The notes beneath the pieces are model-generated. The model worked only from the letters and a program-made list of their open reading frames with translations. It was not told where the DNA came from and searched no databases. DNA of 64,000 nt from Bacteroidetes bacterium GWA2_40_15 (GTDB lineage Bacteria > Bacteroidota > Bacteroidia > Bacteroidales > VadinHA17): the NCBI GenBank assembly GCA_001768195.1, contig MENI01000110.1, positions 35,062 through 99,061 of the forward strand, in the 5' to 3' direction. Shown here one piece after another: positions 25,268 to 34,433 of this stretch. Position 1 is the stretch's first letter. Each line of letters begins with the position of its first letter. Both the position numbers and the translations under genes were made by a program.

Positions 25268-26590
25268 ATGAAAAATGAGAAAAAACAATGGTCACGGCGC
25301 CAGTTCATCAATGTTACGATTGGCAGTGCAGCCGGACTTGCAGTAATTCCTCACCTGAGTTCCTGCAAAACGACGCCGGCAGATACTGATATAAAACTCG
25401 GTTTCATCGGTCTCGGCCGCCAATCGATGTTCCTTTTGAACGGATTTATGCAGGTTCCGGGTGTGAAAGCAGTTGCCGGATGCGATGTTTATGGTATTAA
25501 GTGTAAGCGCTTTGAAAAAAGAGTTACTGAATTTTATGCCAAAGCAGGAAAAGAGGTTGATGTTAAAACTTATGAAAAGTACGAGGAGATACTGGCAAGA
25601 ACAGATATCAATGCTGTGGTAATTGCAGTTCCTGATCATTCTCATGCAAGGATAGCAATTGCAGCCTGCAGGGCAGGAAAGGATGTTTATCTCGAAAAAC
25701 CCATGACATTCACAATCAAAGAGGGACAGGAACTTAAAAAAGTTGTCAGGGAGAATAACCGTATCCTTGGTATCGGCAGCCAGCAGCGTTCAAGCGCTGA
25801 ATTCCAGCATGCTGTAAAGCTGGTACAGGATGGGGCGATCGGAAAGATTGTCAGCGTGAATGCTTATGTTGGTGCTCCACCGAAACCATATGACCTGCCT
25901 GAAGAAACCTTGCCATCTGATCTGAACTGGGATCTCTGGCTTGGATCACTGCCAATGCCGATACATTTCAATAATGAGCTTAATCCGCCTATTTCACTTG
26001 ATCCTCCTGTTGATGAGAAGATATGGGGTGCATGGAGATGGTACAAAGAGATGGGTGGCGGCTTCACTACCGACTGGGGAGCTCATATGTTTGATATTGC
26101 ACAATGGGGACTTGGAATGGACAAAAGCGGTCCTGTTGAGATCTCACCCATCGGTGATGGAACAGAATTCATGTCATTCAAGTATGCAAATGGTGTAATT
26201 ATGACCTCAGAGCCTTTCGACGAAAAACTGACCAAAGGTGTGAAATTCTGGGGCGAAAATGGATGGATAGAGGTCTCACGCGGATACTTTAAAGCCTCTG
26301 ATGAGAAATTCAATCCTCCTGCAAGTGCCACAGCGGATGAAGGACCCTATGAGACAAGAATACCTCATCAGGTTAACTTTATAGAGGCTGTAAGGTCAGG
26401 AAAAGATCCGGTTGTCCCGGTTGAAACAGGACACAGCAGCTGCACAGTCTGTACTCTCGGAAACATTGCATGTGAACTGAAGAGAACCATTAAATGGAAT
26501 CCTGAAACTGAGACATTTATTGATGATGCCGATGGAGCTGCCACTAAGCTCCTGCATTATGAATACAGGGCAGGGTATAAACTGATGTAA
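25268..26590 (+). CDS. Tat-exported Gfo/Idh/MocA oxidoreductase lipoprotein
   Basis: A 440-residue NAD-dependent oxidoreductase. I start at the ATG at 25268 rather than the upstream TTG. The signal has SRRQFI, a hydrophobic stretch and the lipobox Cys of LSSC, so a folded enzyme with bound cofactor would be exported and anchored. The Rossmann motif GFIGLGRQS and the catalytic EKPMTF region are present. Relatives oxidise sugars at C3 or act as GH109-like glycosidases. A strong terminator follows, then a DUF1080 gene whose family hydrolyses 3-keto-glycosides, so the pair suggests an oxidise-then-cleave pathway. Confidence 0.83.
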   Translation: MKNEKKQWSRRQFINVTIGSAAGLAVIPHLSSCKTTPADTDIKLGFIGLGRQSMFLLNGFMQVPGVKAVAGCDVYGIKCKRFEKRVTEFYAKAGKEVDVKTYEKYEEILARTDINAVVIAVPDHSHARIAIAACRAGKDVYLEKPMTFTIKEGQELKKVVRENNRILGIGSQQRSSAEFQHAVKLVQDGAIGKIVSVNAYVGAPPKPYDLPEETLPSDLNWDLWLGSLPMPIHFNNELNPPISLDPPVDEKIWGAWRWYKEMGGGFTTDWGAHMFDIAQWGLGMDKSGPVEISPIGDGTEFMSFKYANGVIMTSEPFDEKLTKGVKFWGENGWIEVSRGYFKASDEKFNPPASATADEGPYETRIPHQVNFIEAVRSGKDPVVPVETGHSSCTVCTLGNIACELKRTIKWNPETETFIDDADGAATKLLHYEYRAGYKLM

Positions 26591-26614
26591 CAGCGCATTT
26601 CTGCTGATATTATA

Positions 26615-26646
26615 AAGAACCACTCCGACAGTGGTTCTTTTTTTTT
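26615..26646 (+). terminator. Intrinsic terminator after the Gfo/Idh/MocA gene
   Basis: Perfect 10-bp stem AAGAACCACT / AGTGGTTCTT with a 5-nt loop, followed by a T run to 26646. It starts 24 bp after the stop codon. Confidence 0.9.
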
Positions 26647-26649
26647 TCT

Positions 26650-26736
26650 TAACCACGAGTTCCACGGAGTTATCACGGAGTTACACTGTAAAGTACTCCG
26701 TGTTTTACTCCGTGGTACTCTGTGTAACTCCGTGGT
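26650..26736. repeat. Long imperfect palindrome of ACGGAGTT words
   Basis: An 87-bp imperfect inverted repeat runs from AACCACGAGTT to AACTCCGTGGTT, with internal copies of CACGGAGTTA and its complement. It lies directly after the terminator and before the DUF1080 promoter. Such word-like palindromes are common between genes in Bacteroidota; no coding potential is seen. Confidence 0.75.
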
Positions 26737-26743
26737 TTTATCT

Positions 26744-26751
26744 TATATTTG
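26744..26751 (+). promoter_or_regulatory. -7 box for the DUF1080 gene
   Basis: TATATTTG fits TAnnTTTG and lies 25 bp upstream of the DUF1080 start. A -33 box would fall inside the preceding palindrome and is not clear. Confidence 0.45.
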
Positions 26752-26776
26752 ATAATTAAACTAAACTATCTTCGAA

Positions 26777-27532
26777 ATGCCAAATCACAAAAAATCCTTC
26801 ATGTTGCTGATTGTAACATTTGTTGCAATATCAATTGTTTACGGCCAGGGTGGAATGATCTCATTCGGAAAGTCATCATCCCTCGATAAAGCTCTCTTCA
26901 AAACAAAAGAGAAAGAGTTGCCTCTGAAATGGATTAATGTCAACACTGATCCGGATACGTGGCATGTTGAAAAAGATATTCTGATCTGCTCAGGTAAGCC
27001 GATAGGAGTTATGAGATCAGAAAAACAATATGAGAATTTTATACTTCATATTGAGTGGATGCATATGGAGGCCGGAGGTAATTCAGGTACTTTTGTCTGG
27101 AGCAACGCCACTCCACCGGAAGGAGGAAACCTTCCAAACGGTGTTGAGGTTCAGATGCTTGAACTAGAGTGGGTCAACCTGAATAAGCGCGATGGAGTAA
27201 CTCCTCCGATAGCATATGTCCATGGCGAATTATTTGGCGTTGGTGGGGTGACTACCGTACCTGATAATCCACGTGGTACACGGAGTAAATCAATTGAAAA
27301 CCGATGTAAGGGTAAGGGTGAATGGAACACCTATGATGTTGTCTGTGTCGACGGGGTTGTTAAACTATCTGTAAATGAAAAGTTTGTCAATGGTGTTGCA
27401 TGGGCATCTCAGAAGAAGGGTTACATCTGCCTTGAATCGGAAGGCGCTCCGATTCATTTCCGTAACATAAAGATAATAGAGCTTCCTGCTGGAGTGATTT
27501 CCCCGGATCAGATTGCAGCTGAAATAAAATAA
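26777..27532 (+). CDS. DUF1080 secreted 3-keto-glycoside hydrolase-like protein
   Basis: A 251-residue protein with a signal peptide ending near residue 23 (IVYGQ). The rest is a concanavalin-like beta-sandwich typical of DUF1080, with [34 protein letters not shown] and GVEVQMLE segments. The family includes enzymes that hydrolyse 3-keto-glycosides. It follows a Gfo/Idh/MocA oxidoreductase and precedes an HGSNAT-like membrane protein (11-bp gap). The pathway role is inferred from this pairing. Confidence 0.8.
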   Translation: MPNHKKSFMLLIVTFVAISIVYGQGGMISFGKSSSLDKALFKTKEKELPLKWINVNTDPDTWHVEKDILICSGKPIGVMRSEKQYENFILHIEWMHMEAGGNSGTFVWSNATPPEGGNLPNGVEVQMLELEWVNLNKRDGVTPPIAYVHGELFGVGGVTTVPDNPRGTRSKSIENRCKGKGEWNTYDVVCVDGVVKLSVNEKFVNGVAWASQKKGYICLESEGAPIHFRNIKIIELPAGVISPDQIAAEIK

Positions 27533-27543
27533 AGAAACTCAGG

Positions 27544-28674
27544 ATGAACAAATCAGAAAAAACATCCTCAGAGAGTACCAAAGGAAGACTGCTTTCACTC
27601 GATGCACTCAGGGGTTTCGATATGCTGTGGATAATCGGAGGCAGTGGCATCATAAATGCTCTTGCAAAAAACAGTGATGCAGGCTGGCTGAAAGTTCTCG
27701 ATGTCCAGATGACTCATGTAACATGGAATGGTTTTCATTTCTATGATCTTATTTTTCCGCTGTTCATGTTCATTTCCGGCATCGCAATACCATTTTCTGT
27801 TAAGTCCGCATTATCAAAAAATGTCTCTAAAGGAAGCCTCTTTTTGAAAGTTCTGAGAAGGATGATAATCCTGGTCATACTCGGTATTCTCTATAACGGA
27901 GTATTCCGCGATGGTTTCGAAAATGCCAGGTATGCCAGTGTGCTAGGGCAGATTGGTATCGCTTATTTTTTTGCATCCGTAATCTTCATCTACTCCAAAT
28001 CATTTAATGCTAACATGTACTGGTTAGCCGGTATTCTGCTTGGCGTATCAGCAATGCAACTATTTGTCCCTGTTCCCGGATTTGGCGCCGGAGTATTTAC
28101 TCCTGAAGGTTCAATGAACGGATACATCGACCGGTTATACCTGCCCGGAAGGCTGGCTTATTTCAATGGGATATTTGATGCTCTCGGAATACTATCAGTT
28201 GTTTCCGCTATAGGAATAACCATAATGGGAATTGCTGCAGGCAAGATCCTTCAGAATTCCTCATACAGTGAATACCGTAAAACAGGATTGCTTGCAGGAA
28301 TCGGATTGATATCAATACTTGTGGCTCTGGCTCTTTCTCCTTTATACCCGATAATAAAGGTCTGCTGGACAACAACATACAATTTGCTTGCAGGTGGTAT
28401 AAGTTTCATATTGATTGCGCTATTCTACTTAATAATTGATGTGTGGGGTTATCAGAAATGGTCCTTCTTCTTCAGGGTGATTGGAATGAACTCCGTTTTT
28501 ATATATCTGTTTGGAAGAATAATCTCTGTGGGATTAATAACAGGATTTTTCATTGGCTGGATTATTAAACCTCTGGGCGGTTTTGGTGAAGTGCTGGGGG
28601 CTATTTTTATTGTGGCAGCGGAATGGTTGCTGCTCTGGTTTATGTATAAGAAGAAGGTGTTTGTTAAGGTGTGA
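27544..28674 (+). CDS. HGSNAT-like (DUF5009) membrane acyltransferase-family protein
   Basis: A 376-residue protein with about ten transmembrane helices and the N-terminal motif RLLSLDALRGFDMLWI typical of DUF5009/heparan-alpha-glucosaminide N-acetyltransferase relatives. The conserved His in MTHVTWNGFHFYDLIFP would be the acetyl carrier in HGSNAT. In Bacteroidota such genes cluster with glycan enzymes, where they may acylate or transport sugars. It is 11 bp after the DUF1080 gene and probably co-transcribed. The cytoplasmic N-terminus has no signal peptide. Confidence 0.78.
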   Translation: MNKSEKTSSESTKGRLLSLDALRGFDMLWIIGGSGIINALAKNSDAGWLKVLDVQMTHVTWNGFHFYDLIFPLFMFISGIAIPFSVKSALSKNVSKGSLFLKVLRRMIILVILGILYNGVFRDGFENARYASVLGQIGIAYFFASVIFIYSKSFNANMYWLAGILLGVSAMQLFVPVPGFGAGVFTPEGSMNGYIDRLYLPGRLAYFNGIFDALGILSVVSAIGITIMGIAAGKILQNSSYSEYRKTGLLAGIGLISILVALALSPLYPIIKVCWTTTYNLLAGGISFILIALFYLIIDVWGYQKWSFFFRVIGMNSVFIYLFGRIISVGLITGFFIGWIIKPLGGFGEVLGAIFIVAAEWLLLWFMYKKKVFVKV

Positions 28675-28721
28675 TAGACCGTCAACCTAAGAGTTATATT
28701 ATAAATGAAGAGACTGGAAGG

Positions 28722-28992
28722 AGTTTCCCCTCCTTTTGAATGAGGGGTGGCCGGGACACTTGATTATCTGATTCTTACAAGGTTCATTCCCCGGCCGGGG
28801 TGGTTGATTTATTTGAACTTGACAGACTATATATGCAGACTGTGATAAACTATATAAATTTGAAGACAAGAAAAACTAAAGGTGAGCTTCGGATTCATGG
28901 TATTAATCAACCACCCCGGCCGCAAAGGTACTTTGCAATACATTAACTATCATTGTTCTGCGGCCACCCCTCCTTCAAAAGGAGGGGAAACT
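28722..28992. mobile_element. MITE-like element A with terminal and internal inverted repeats
   Basis: A 271-bp intergenic element with no coding sequence. The terminal inverted repeats begin AGTTTCCCCTCCTTTTGAA and are about 33 bp with one or two mismatches. A second perfect inverted pair, GGCCGGGGTGGTTGATT (from 28793) and its complement (to 28921), lies inside. The same ends, in the same order, occur in element B at 34492-34861, while the centres differ. No target-site duplication is obvious. It fills most of the gap between the DUF5009 gene and the next glycosidase gene. Confidence 0.7.
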
Positions 28993-29099
28993 TATACTTA
29001 TCTCTGGATTTACAATACCACTCTTAAGTTGATGGCCATGGGATTCAGGGGTAGTTATTAAATAGTAGTAGTTTTTATCTTTAAATACATTATTGAGTT

Positions 29100-30524
29100 A
29101 TGAAATCTTCCATTCATTTTTTCTTGTTACTAGCTGCGGCACTTTTATCAGCTTGCAGTTCTGATAATCAGCAATTACCTCTTTCCATTCATCCCCGGAA
29201 TCCACATTATTTTCTGTTTCGGGATAAACCGACTATTCTGATCGGTTCCACAGAACATTATGGCGCTGTGATGAATCTTGATTTTGACTACATTAAATAC
29301 TTTGATGAGATGGCAGCCTGCGGACTGAATACAACCCGTACATTTACAGGTATATATGTCGAACCCGTTGGAGCATTCGGAATTAAGAAGAACACAATGG
29401 CGCCTTGGCCGGGACGTTTCATTGCTCCCTGGGCAAGGAGTACAGAGGCAGGATATTCAAATGGCGGCAACAAGTTCGACCTGTCAAAATGGGATGAAGC
29501 ATATTTTGCCAGACTCAAAGACTTTGTGGTACAGGCCGGCAGCAGGGATATAGTTGTAGAGCTCGATCTCTTCTCAAATTTCTATGATACAATACAGTGG
29601 AAGCTATCTCCTCTGAATACAATAAATAATATAAACGGTATCGGCACTGTTAAGGATCATAAAGAGGTTCTTTCACTCAGGCATCATGAAATTCTTGCCG
29701 GGCAGGAGAAGATGGTCAGAAAGATAATTATTGAGCTTAAGGATTTTGATAACCTCTACTATGAAGTATGCAATGAACCATACTTCGGTGATACGCTTGC
29801 TCTGAGGGAATGGGAAGAGCTTATGACAGATGTGGTTGCAGATGCTGAGAAGGATTTCGTTCATAAGCACCTTATATCCAATAATGTACAGAATTTTAAA
29901 AGGCTTGTTCCGGAACCCCGTAAGCATGTTTCTGTATATAATTTCCATTATGCGGAACCTCCTGTTACTGTACCCCTTAACTATCATCTGAACCTGCCTC
30001 TGGGTGATAATGAAACCGGGTTCAGAGGTATCGAGGGTACTATTTACCGTATTGAGGCATGGCGTTTTCTGCTGTCCGGAGGAGCCCTCTTCAATCATCT
30101 CGATTATTCCTTCACAACTGAAAATGAAGATGGATCTAATGTCGTTCAGAAGGGTGAACCGGGTGGCGGGAGCAGAGAACTTCGTGAACAATTCAAAATA
30201 CTGGCAGGATTCATGCGATCACTGAACTTCATTAACATGAAACCGATTGGTAATGATGCTGTTAAGCCTGGTGCAGTCGGTACTTCTGTCGAGGGACTTA
30301 TTGAGGAAGGAAAAGTATGGGCTCTGTATCTTTCGGTGAAAGACACTGTCAGTATATCTTCAGCTATAGAAGTCAATCTGCCTGCAGGGTCATACAACCT
30401 TACATGGATTGACACCAAAACAGGCACTTCAACTCCTGAGGCACATGGCCATAACGGAGGCTGGCTTCAGATAAAATCTCCTGAATACCTTAATGATATT
30501 GCTCTCAGGATTGTTAAGAACTGA
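29100..30524 (+). CDS. Clan-A-like glycoside hydrolase lipoprotein
   Basis: A 474-residue lipoprotein (lipobox LLSAC, Cys 19). A TIM-barrel region (about 35-390) shows clan GH-A hallmarks: an NTTRTF strand, an Asn-Glu pair in YEVCNEPYFG (probable acid/base E226) and GDNETGFRG (probable nucleophile E305). A small beta-sandwich (about 395-474) closes the protein. The exact GH family is not clear; it resembles cellulase-superfamily and DUF4038-like enzymes. It is probably a surface or periplasmic exo-glycosidase. It stands alone between element A and a terminator-like repeat. Confidence 0.68.
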   Translation: MKSSIHFFLLLAAALLSACSSDNQQLPLSIHPRNPHYFLFRDKPTILIGSTEHYGAVMNLDFDYIKYFDEMAACGLNTTRTFTGIYVEPVGAFGIKKNTMAPWPGRFIAPWARSTEAGYSNGGNKFDLSKWDEAYFARLKDFVVQAGSRDIVVELDLFSNFYDTIQWKLSPLNTINNINGIGTVKDHKEVLSLRHHEILAGQEKMVRKIIIELKDFDNLYYEVCNEPYFGDTLALREWEELMTDVVADAEKDFVHKHLISNNVQNFKRLVPEPRKHVSVYNFHYAEPPVTVPLNYHLNLPLGDNETGFRGIEGTIYRIEAWRFLLSGGALFNHLDYSFTTENEDGSNVVQKGEPGGGSRELREQFKILAGFMRSLNFINMKPIGNDAVKPGAVGTSVEGLIEEGKVWALYLSVKDTVSISSAIEVNLPAGSYNLTWIDTKTGTSTPEAHGHNGGWLQIKSPEYLNDIALRIVKN

Positions 30525-30531
30525 CTTTCTG

Positions 30532-30660
30532 ACCTCATCCCCAAACCCCTTCTCCCGAGGGAGAAGGGGCTTTCTTAACATAATTAAGTCCCTCTCCCCT
30601 GGGAGAGGGATTTAGGGAGAGGCCCTGCTGGCGCCAATTTGCAATTGGTGCCAAAAATAT
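30532..30660. repeat. CCCTCTCCC-type palindromic repeat and adjacent hairpin
   Basis: Two stacked hairpins, CCCCTTCTCCCGAGGGAGAAGGGG (from 30546) and CCCTCTCCCCTGGGAGAGGG (from 30590), are followed by a third palindrome around GGCGCCAATTTGCAATTGGTGCC (about 30629). They separate two convergent genes and could act as a bidirectional terminator. The remaining bases to 30807 carry further direct words (CTGCGC, CGCTGATT) and no coding sequence. Confidence 0.65.
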
Positions 30661-30807
30661 AAAGCACGGATTACGCTTCGCTAAATCCGCGCCAGCGGAG
30701 GAGTGTCGTTCTTCTTATCTGCGCAAAATCTGCGCGATCTGCGGGACACAAATGTTTCCCGCTGATTCCGCTGATTTTCGCAGATTGAAATCATTTACCA
30801 TCTATTG

Positions 30808-33003
30808 TTAGTAAACCCAGATCTCATCAGTGAAGAACCACACCGGGTAGCCGACTCCGTAATGCCATGAAGGCCCTATCCCGACATTCTCAAAATGTAC
30901 TTTGATATACCTGGCTTTGACCTTCTGTTTTGCCTTTACTTCATAACTCACATACTTCACCGCAGGCGAACGGTCTTCTGGTATATCAACTCTTCCGAAA
31001 AGTGTAAAGTTTTTATTATCAGTTGAGATATGACAGGTCATACTCTTCGGGATCAGGATCCACGATCCCAGCTTATGAAGGAAATCGGCCTCCACTATTT
31101 CAATCTCTTTTACTTCTCCAAGGTCGATTATCACCTCTCCGTCATTCTTCTCCCAGCCAACCCAGCTCTCATTGAATGTTGCACCTCCAAGTAACCCGTC
31201 AGTGAGTGCCTTATCAGCAATCTTGTCGTATGGCTTGTTTGGAGGCAGTGTATAACTTACTGATGCATTTGATGCCAGGCTTTTCCTTGGATTTGGCAGG
31301 TTGCGTTTCAGATAGAGATCGCAGTACTCTTCAATTGTGTTGTTTCTCTCATTAAGAGTAGTCACTCCAAGCCGATGCGCCGTGTTCCTGAATAATGCAA
31401 GCTCTCTTTTGATCCTCTCAGTGTCTGTCATATCACCAGTCCTGGCGATCTCCAGTTCTGCAAACTGAATAGTGAGACGCTGTTGCCATACCCTTTTCAG
31501 AAGAGTGCTGTCTGAAGCAACAGCTTTTTCTGCATTATCATAGAGTTTCCTGTAACTCTTTATCATATTCGGATTTAGCATCCCCGTTTTATGAGTGATC
31601 GGAGTATCATAGATCCACAGGCCAATATTACTGCCAAGCAAAGCGCCTTCCTGTATTTTCATGTACTGATAGAGGAAAGGGGCAGCATTCCCATAATAAC
31701 CTTGCAGAAATGATTGTATGACTGAATCAACATTGCAATTAACATCCCAGAGCAGCTTTGATACCACATAGCTCCTTAATTCCGAGAAATCTCCGCCCTT
31801 TATGCTTGCGATCTGTGAAAAATGCATATTGACGTTATTTTTTTTGAACAACTGCATGTTTGTCTGCAGGATATGGAAGTTCGGGAAAGGAGAGATATAG
31901 TTGTCGAAGTTGATACCATAATCCCATACAAAGATGTTATCAGAGATCTGCGCCCATCCTTCAAGTGCCTTCATAAAGTGTTGACCTGATGCATTATCGG
32001 TTAATGGCACCTCTCTGTAACAGTCAATATTACAAAGCATTATATTGACATTTGGAAGAGGCTTGATGTTCTTTGGCGGATTCATAGAATAGAGGTAGGC
32101 CAGGGTCGAGAATTCCTTGTCGGGAAATCTTGCTGCAAGCTTGTTCATGAAATAAATAATACTGCCGGAAGGTCCTCCATTTTCGTCATCGATTTTTTTG
32201 CAATACCCGCACTGGCAGTTTGTGAAGTTTCCGTCATTCTGACTTACGGAAATCATTTTTTGGTCGGAATTGGCTTTGAAGATTGAGTCAATCTGTTTCG
32301 AGACAATCTCAAACACATCCTCATTTGTCAGGCACCACTGACTGGCCGATCCCGGACGCCTCTGCCCGTTAATGAATGAGTAGTATTCAGGATGAGTGGT
32401 TCCATATTTTGCTGATGGCAGAAGGCGGTCGAAGGTATGCACCCAGTAACCTGCAGCAAAGATCTCACGTGGTTCCTCAAGCCTGTTCCATACCTTATAA
32501 AGGGGATCGAGTGCGAGATTGTATGACTGTGTCTGCCTGTGGCGGAAACTGGGATTCTCAACCCTGTTAAGGTTTGCAGGGAGTGAAAGATTCCTGCTTT
32601 TTGGCCATGTACTGGCATTTGCTGCATAATACCTTACTCGGAAATAATCTTCCAGAACTGTAACAACTCCGTAAACAGTTCCCATTCCATCACCTCCTTC
32701 AATCAGAAATGAGTTCCCGTCTGAAGAAAGCCTGAATCCGTCTTCTTTTATGTCAGCATTTTTCGAAGTCTTAATGATTATATCGCCGGACTTATATTTT
32801 GTTCCTGATGATTCAACCGGAAGAGTGATCCCTGAAATCTTCTTCACATAGTCATTCAGAAGTGTTGCTGCCTGGTTTTCATTTTTATTATCGGGACCGA
32901 CGAGTATCCTTCCGGTTGGTTTGCCGTCTCTGACCAGATCTATACCGGCAAACAAGCCATTTGAAAGCATAAGTAATATGAAGTATATCGTAAATTTTTT
33001 CAT
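30808..33003 (-). CDS. DUF4838 secreted glycan-degrading protein with C-terminal F5/8C-like domain
   Basis: A 731-residue exported protein with a signal peptide (cleavage near residue 20). The N-terminal region (about 20-130) is like the alpha/beta domain that precedes GH20/GH67 barrels. A barrel-like DUF4838 region (about 150-480) contains the Cys-rich CQCGYCKKID segment. A beta-sandwich (about 600-731) looks like an F5/8 type C carbohydrate-binding module. No catalytic residues can be named with confidence. It is 25 bp downstream of a beta-helix lipoprotein on the same strand, so the two probably act on one polysaccharide. Confidence 0.75.
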   Translation of the reverse strand: MKKFTIYFILLMLSNGLFAGIDLVRDGKPTGRILVGPDNKNENQAATLLNDYVKKISGITLPVESSGTKYKSGDIIIKTSKNADIKEDGFRLSSDGNSFLIEGGDGMGTVYGVVTVLEDYFRVRYYAANASTWPKSRNLSLPANLNRVENPSFRHRQTQSYNLALDPLYKVWNRLEEPREIFAAGYWVHTFDRLLPSAKYGTTHPEYYSFINGQRRPGSASQWCLTNEDVFEIVSKQIDSIFKANSDQKMISVSQNDGNFTNCQCGYCKKIDDENGGPSGSIIYFMNKLAARFPDKEFSTLAYLYSMNPPKNIKPLPNVNIMLCNIDCYREVPLTDNASGQHFMKALEGWAQISDNIFVWDYGINFDNYISPFPNFHILQTNMQLFKKNNVNMHFSQIASIKGGDFSELRSYVVSKLLWDVNCNVDSVIQSFLQGYYGNAAPFLYQYMKIQEGALLGSNIGLWIYDTPITHKTGMLNPNMIKSYRKLYDNAEKAVASDSTLLKRVWQQRLTIQFAELEIARTGDMTDTERIKRELALFRNTAHRLGVTTLNERNNTIEEYCDLYLKRNLPNPRKSLASNASVSYTLPPNKPYDKIADKALTDGLLGGATFNESWVGWEKNDGEVIIDLGEVKEIEIVEADFLHKLGSWILIPKSMTCHISTDNKNFTLFGRVDIPEDRSPAVKYVSYEVKAKQKVKARYIKVHFENVGIGPSWHYGVGYPVWFFTDEIWVY

Positions 33004-33028
33004 ATAGCATCTGATTTAAATTTCAATT

Positions 33029-34267
33029 CTACCTTTGATCGGCTCCTGTATCCGGGTGCTTCTTTCGCTTTTGACGATCAATATCATCTCTTACTGTTGA
33101 AATCTGTAACCCTTTACCCAGAGCTGCTTTGGCAAGTTTTGTCAGATGCAGGTCTCCGGTAACAGGATTGACGAAATAGCCTTCCATATCTCCTGTCAGG
33201 TTGGCTTCAGAGAGTACCCCTTCGCCTTCGCCATAAATGCGGCCGCGTACAAGGTTGTTAGCGATAAACAGGCGGCTAATCTTCTGAAAGTAATGTATTG
33301 CCTGATATTCCGGATCAGTAGCATAGATTGTGTTATTACACACCTGGATATTATCGGCCCATACTACCTCAATACCTTTGCCCTGCCTGTCACCGGCAAC
33401 AATAAAATTATTACGGATGATGCCATCATAATTATGCAGAGTGCCAGGTTCATAGTAAGTCGGTTCCGAGGGATTCCCGAATGCTATACTGCGATCGCAG
33501 CCAACGAAGATATTGCGTTCCACTACAATGTTACGGCATTGGTTCCATACGAAAATTGCACCACGTCCGCCCCCGTTGGCTCCCCGTATGTTCCTGAAGA
33601 TGTTGTCACTGAATACCCAGTTGTCAAGATACATCATGTCAATTGCAGAGATATAGTCGCCATTGTAAAGCCATGAAGTATCAGGCATTTTTGTATTCTC
33701 AAAGATGCAATAGCTTACTGAACCGCCAACCAGATGCTTACGGTCCTTTGCAGCGGTACCTTTGAATGCGCGTGTCCCTATATTTAAAAAGTGGCAGCGG
33801 AAAATATTAATGTCTTTCAGATTAGACTTTACAGCTTTGGTTTCGGTGTCAAGCTTTATACCATAATGACTTACCTCTCTTATGGTCAGGTCAGCTATAA
33901 AAATATCTTCAGAATTGCGGATTACAATTAAGTCTGCAGGATCATTTTCTTTCCGTTCCCTATGGTAAAAGTCACTCCAGCCATCTCCCTGCAGAACTAC
34001 CTTTGAACTGTCACCTGATGAACTACGCAAAGTTAAGTGAGCCTTATTCTCAATTACAAGTGATTGCTTAAGGATGTAAATACCATCTTCAATAAGGATG
34101 GTTTCATGAGATTCTGCATTGAGAATTGCCAGAGCAAGTTCTTCTTCATTCGCAACTTTTACTACCCTCCCTGGTCTTTCAGGAAAATCAGGCTCCCGTA
34201 CACCACATCCAATTAATTGTGATATTACAACAATGAACAGAATTAATTTCCAGAATGATTTTGCCAT
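33029..34267 (-). CDS. Right-handed beta-helix lipoprotein, polysaccharide lyase-like
   Basis: A 412-residue protein starting at the ATG at 34265-34267. A longer frame to 34357 is rejected because a -7 box lies inside it. The signal peptide has lipobox LIGC. The mature part is a parallel beta-helix with many N-x-I/V-F rungs (NIFRNI, NIFVGC, NNTIYA), resembling chondroitinase-B/PL6-type proteins. Catalytic residues are not certain. The neighbouring DUF4838 gene (25 bp) supports extracellular glycan breakdown, possibly of a uronate polymer. Confidence 0.72.
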   Translation of the reverse strand: MAKSFWKLILFIVVISQLIGCGVREPDFPERPGRVVKVANEEELALAILNAESHETILIEDGIYILKQSLVIENKAHLTLRSSSGDSSKVVLQGDGWSDFYHRERKENDPADLIVIRNSEDIFIADLTIREVSHYGIKLDTETKAVKSNLKDINIFRCHFLNIGTRAFKGTAAKDRKHLVGGSVSYCIFENTKMPDTSWLYNGDYISAIDMMYLDNWVFSDNIFRNIRGANGGGRGAIFVWNQCRNIVVERNIFVGCDRSIAFGNPSEPTYYEPGTLHNYDGIIRNNFIVAGDRQGKGIEVVWADNIQVCNNTIYATDPEYQAIHYFQKISRLFIANNLVRGRIYGEGEGVLSEANLTGDMEGYFVNPVTGDLHLTKLAKAALGKGLQISTVRDDIDRQKRKKHPDTGADQR

Positions 34268-34326
34268 AATTAATTTATTAGCTTTAATCGTAGCCTCATT
34301 AATCCTTTTTTTATAAGGTATTATGA

Positions 34327-34334
34327 CAAATGTA
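34327..34334 (-). promoter_or_regulatory. -7 box for the beta-helix/DUF4838 operon
   Basis: TACATTTG on the minus strand fits TAnnTTTG and sits 59 bp upstream of the ATG at 34267. It decides between the two possible starts of the beta-helix gene. Confidence 0.5.
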
Positions 34335-34433
34335 ACTTTTTTCTGCAAACAGTTCACTCCTGCGGAGTCTGCTTTACTATAGTCCCGTCAGGGACGGACT
34401 GTTTGTAGAAATCAGGCATGAAAAGTATAATGA

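Noticed and set aside
28675-28992. Insertion sequence with transposase
   Set aside because: No coding sequence exists between the terminal inverted repeats; only a non-autonomous element is supported.
33029-34357. Longer beta-helix protein starting at 34357
   Set aside because: A TACATTTG box at 34327-34334 lies inside the extension, and the residues before the later Met do not form a signal peptide, whereas the later start does.
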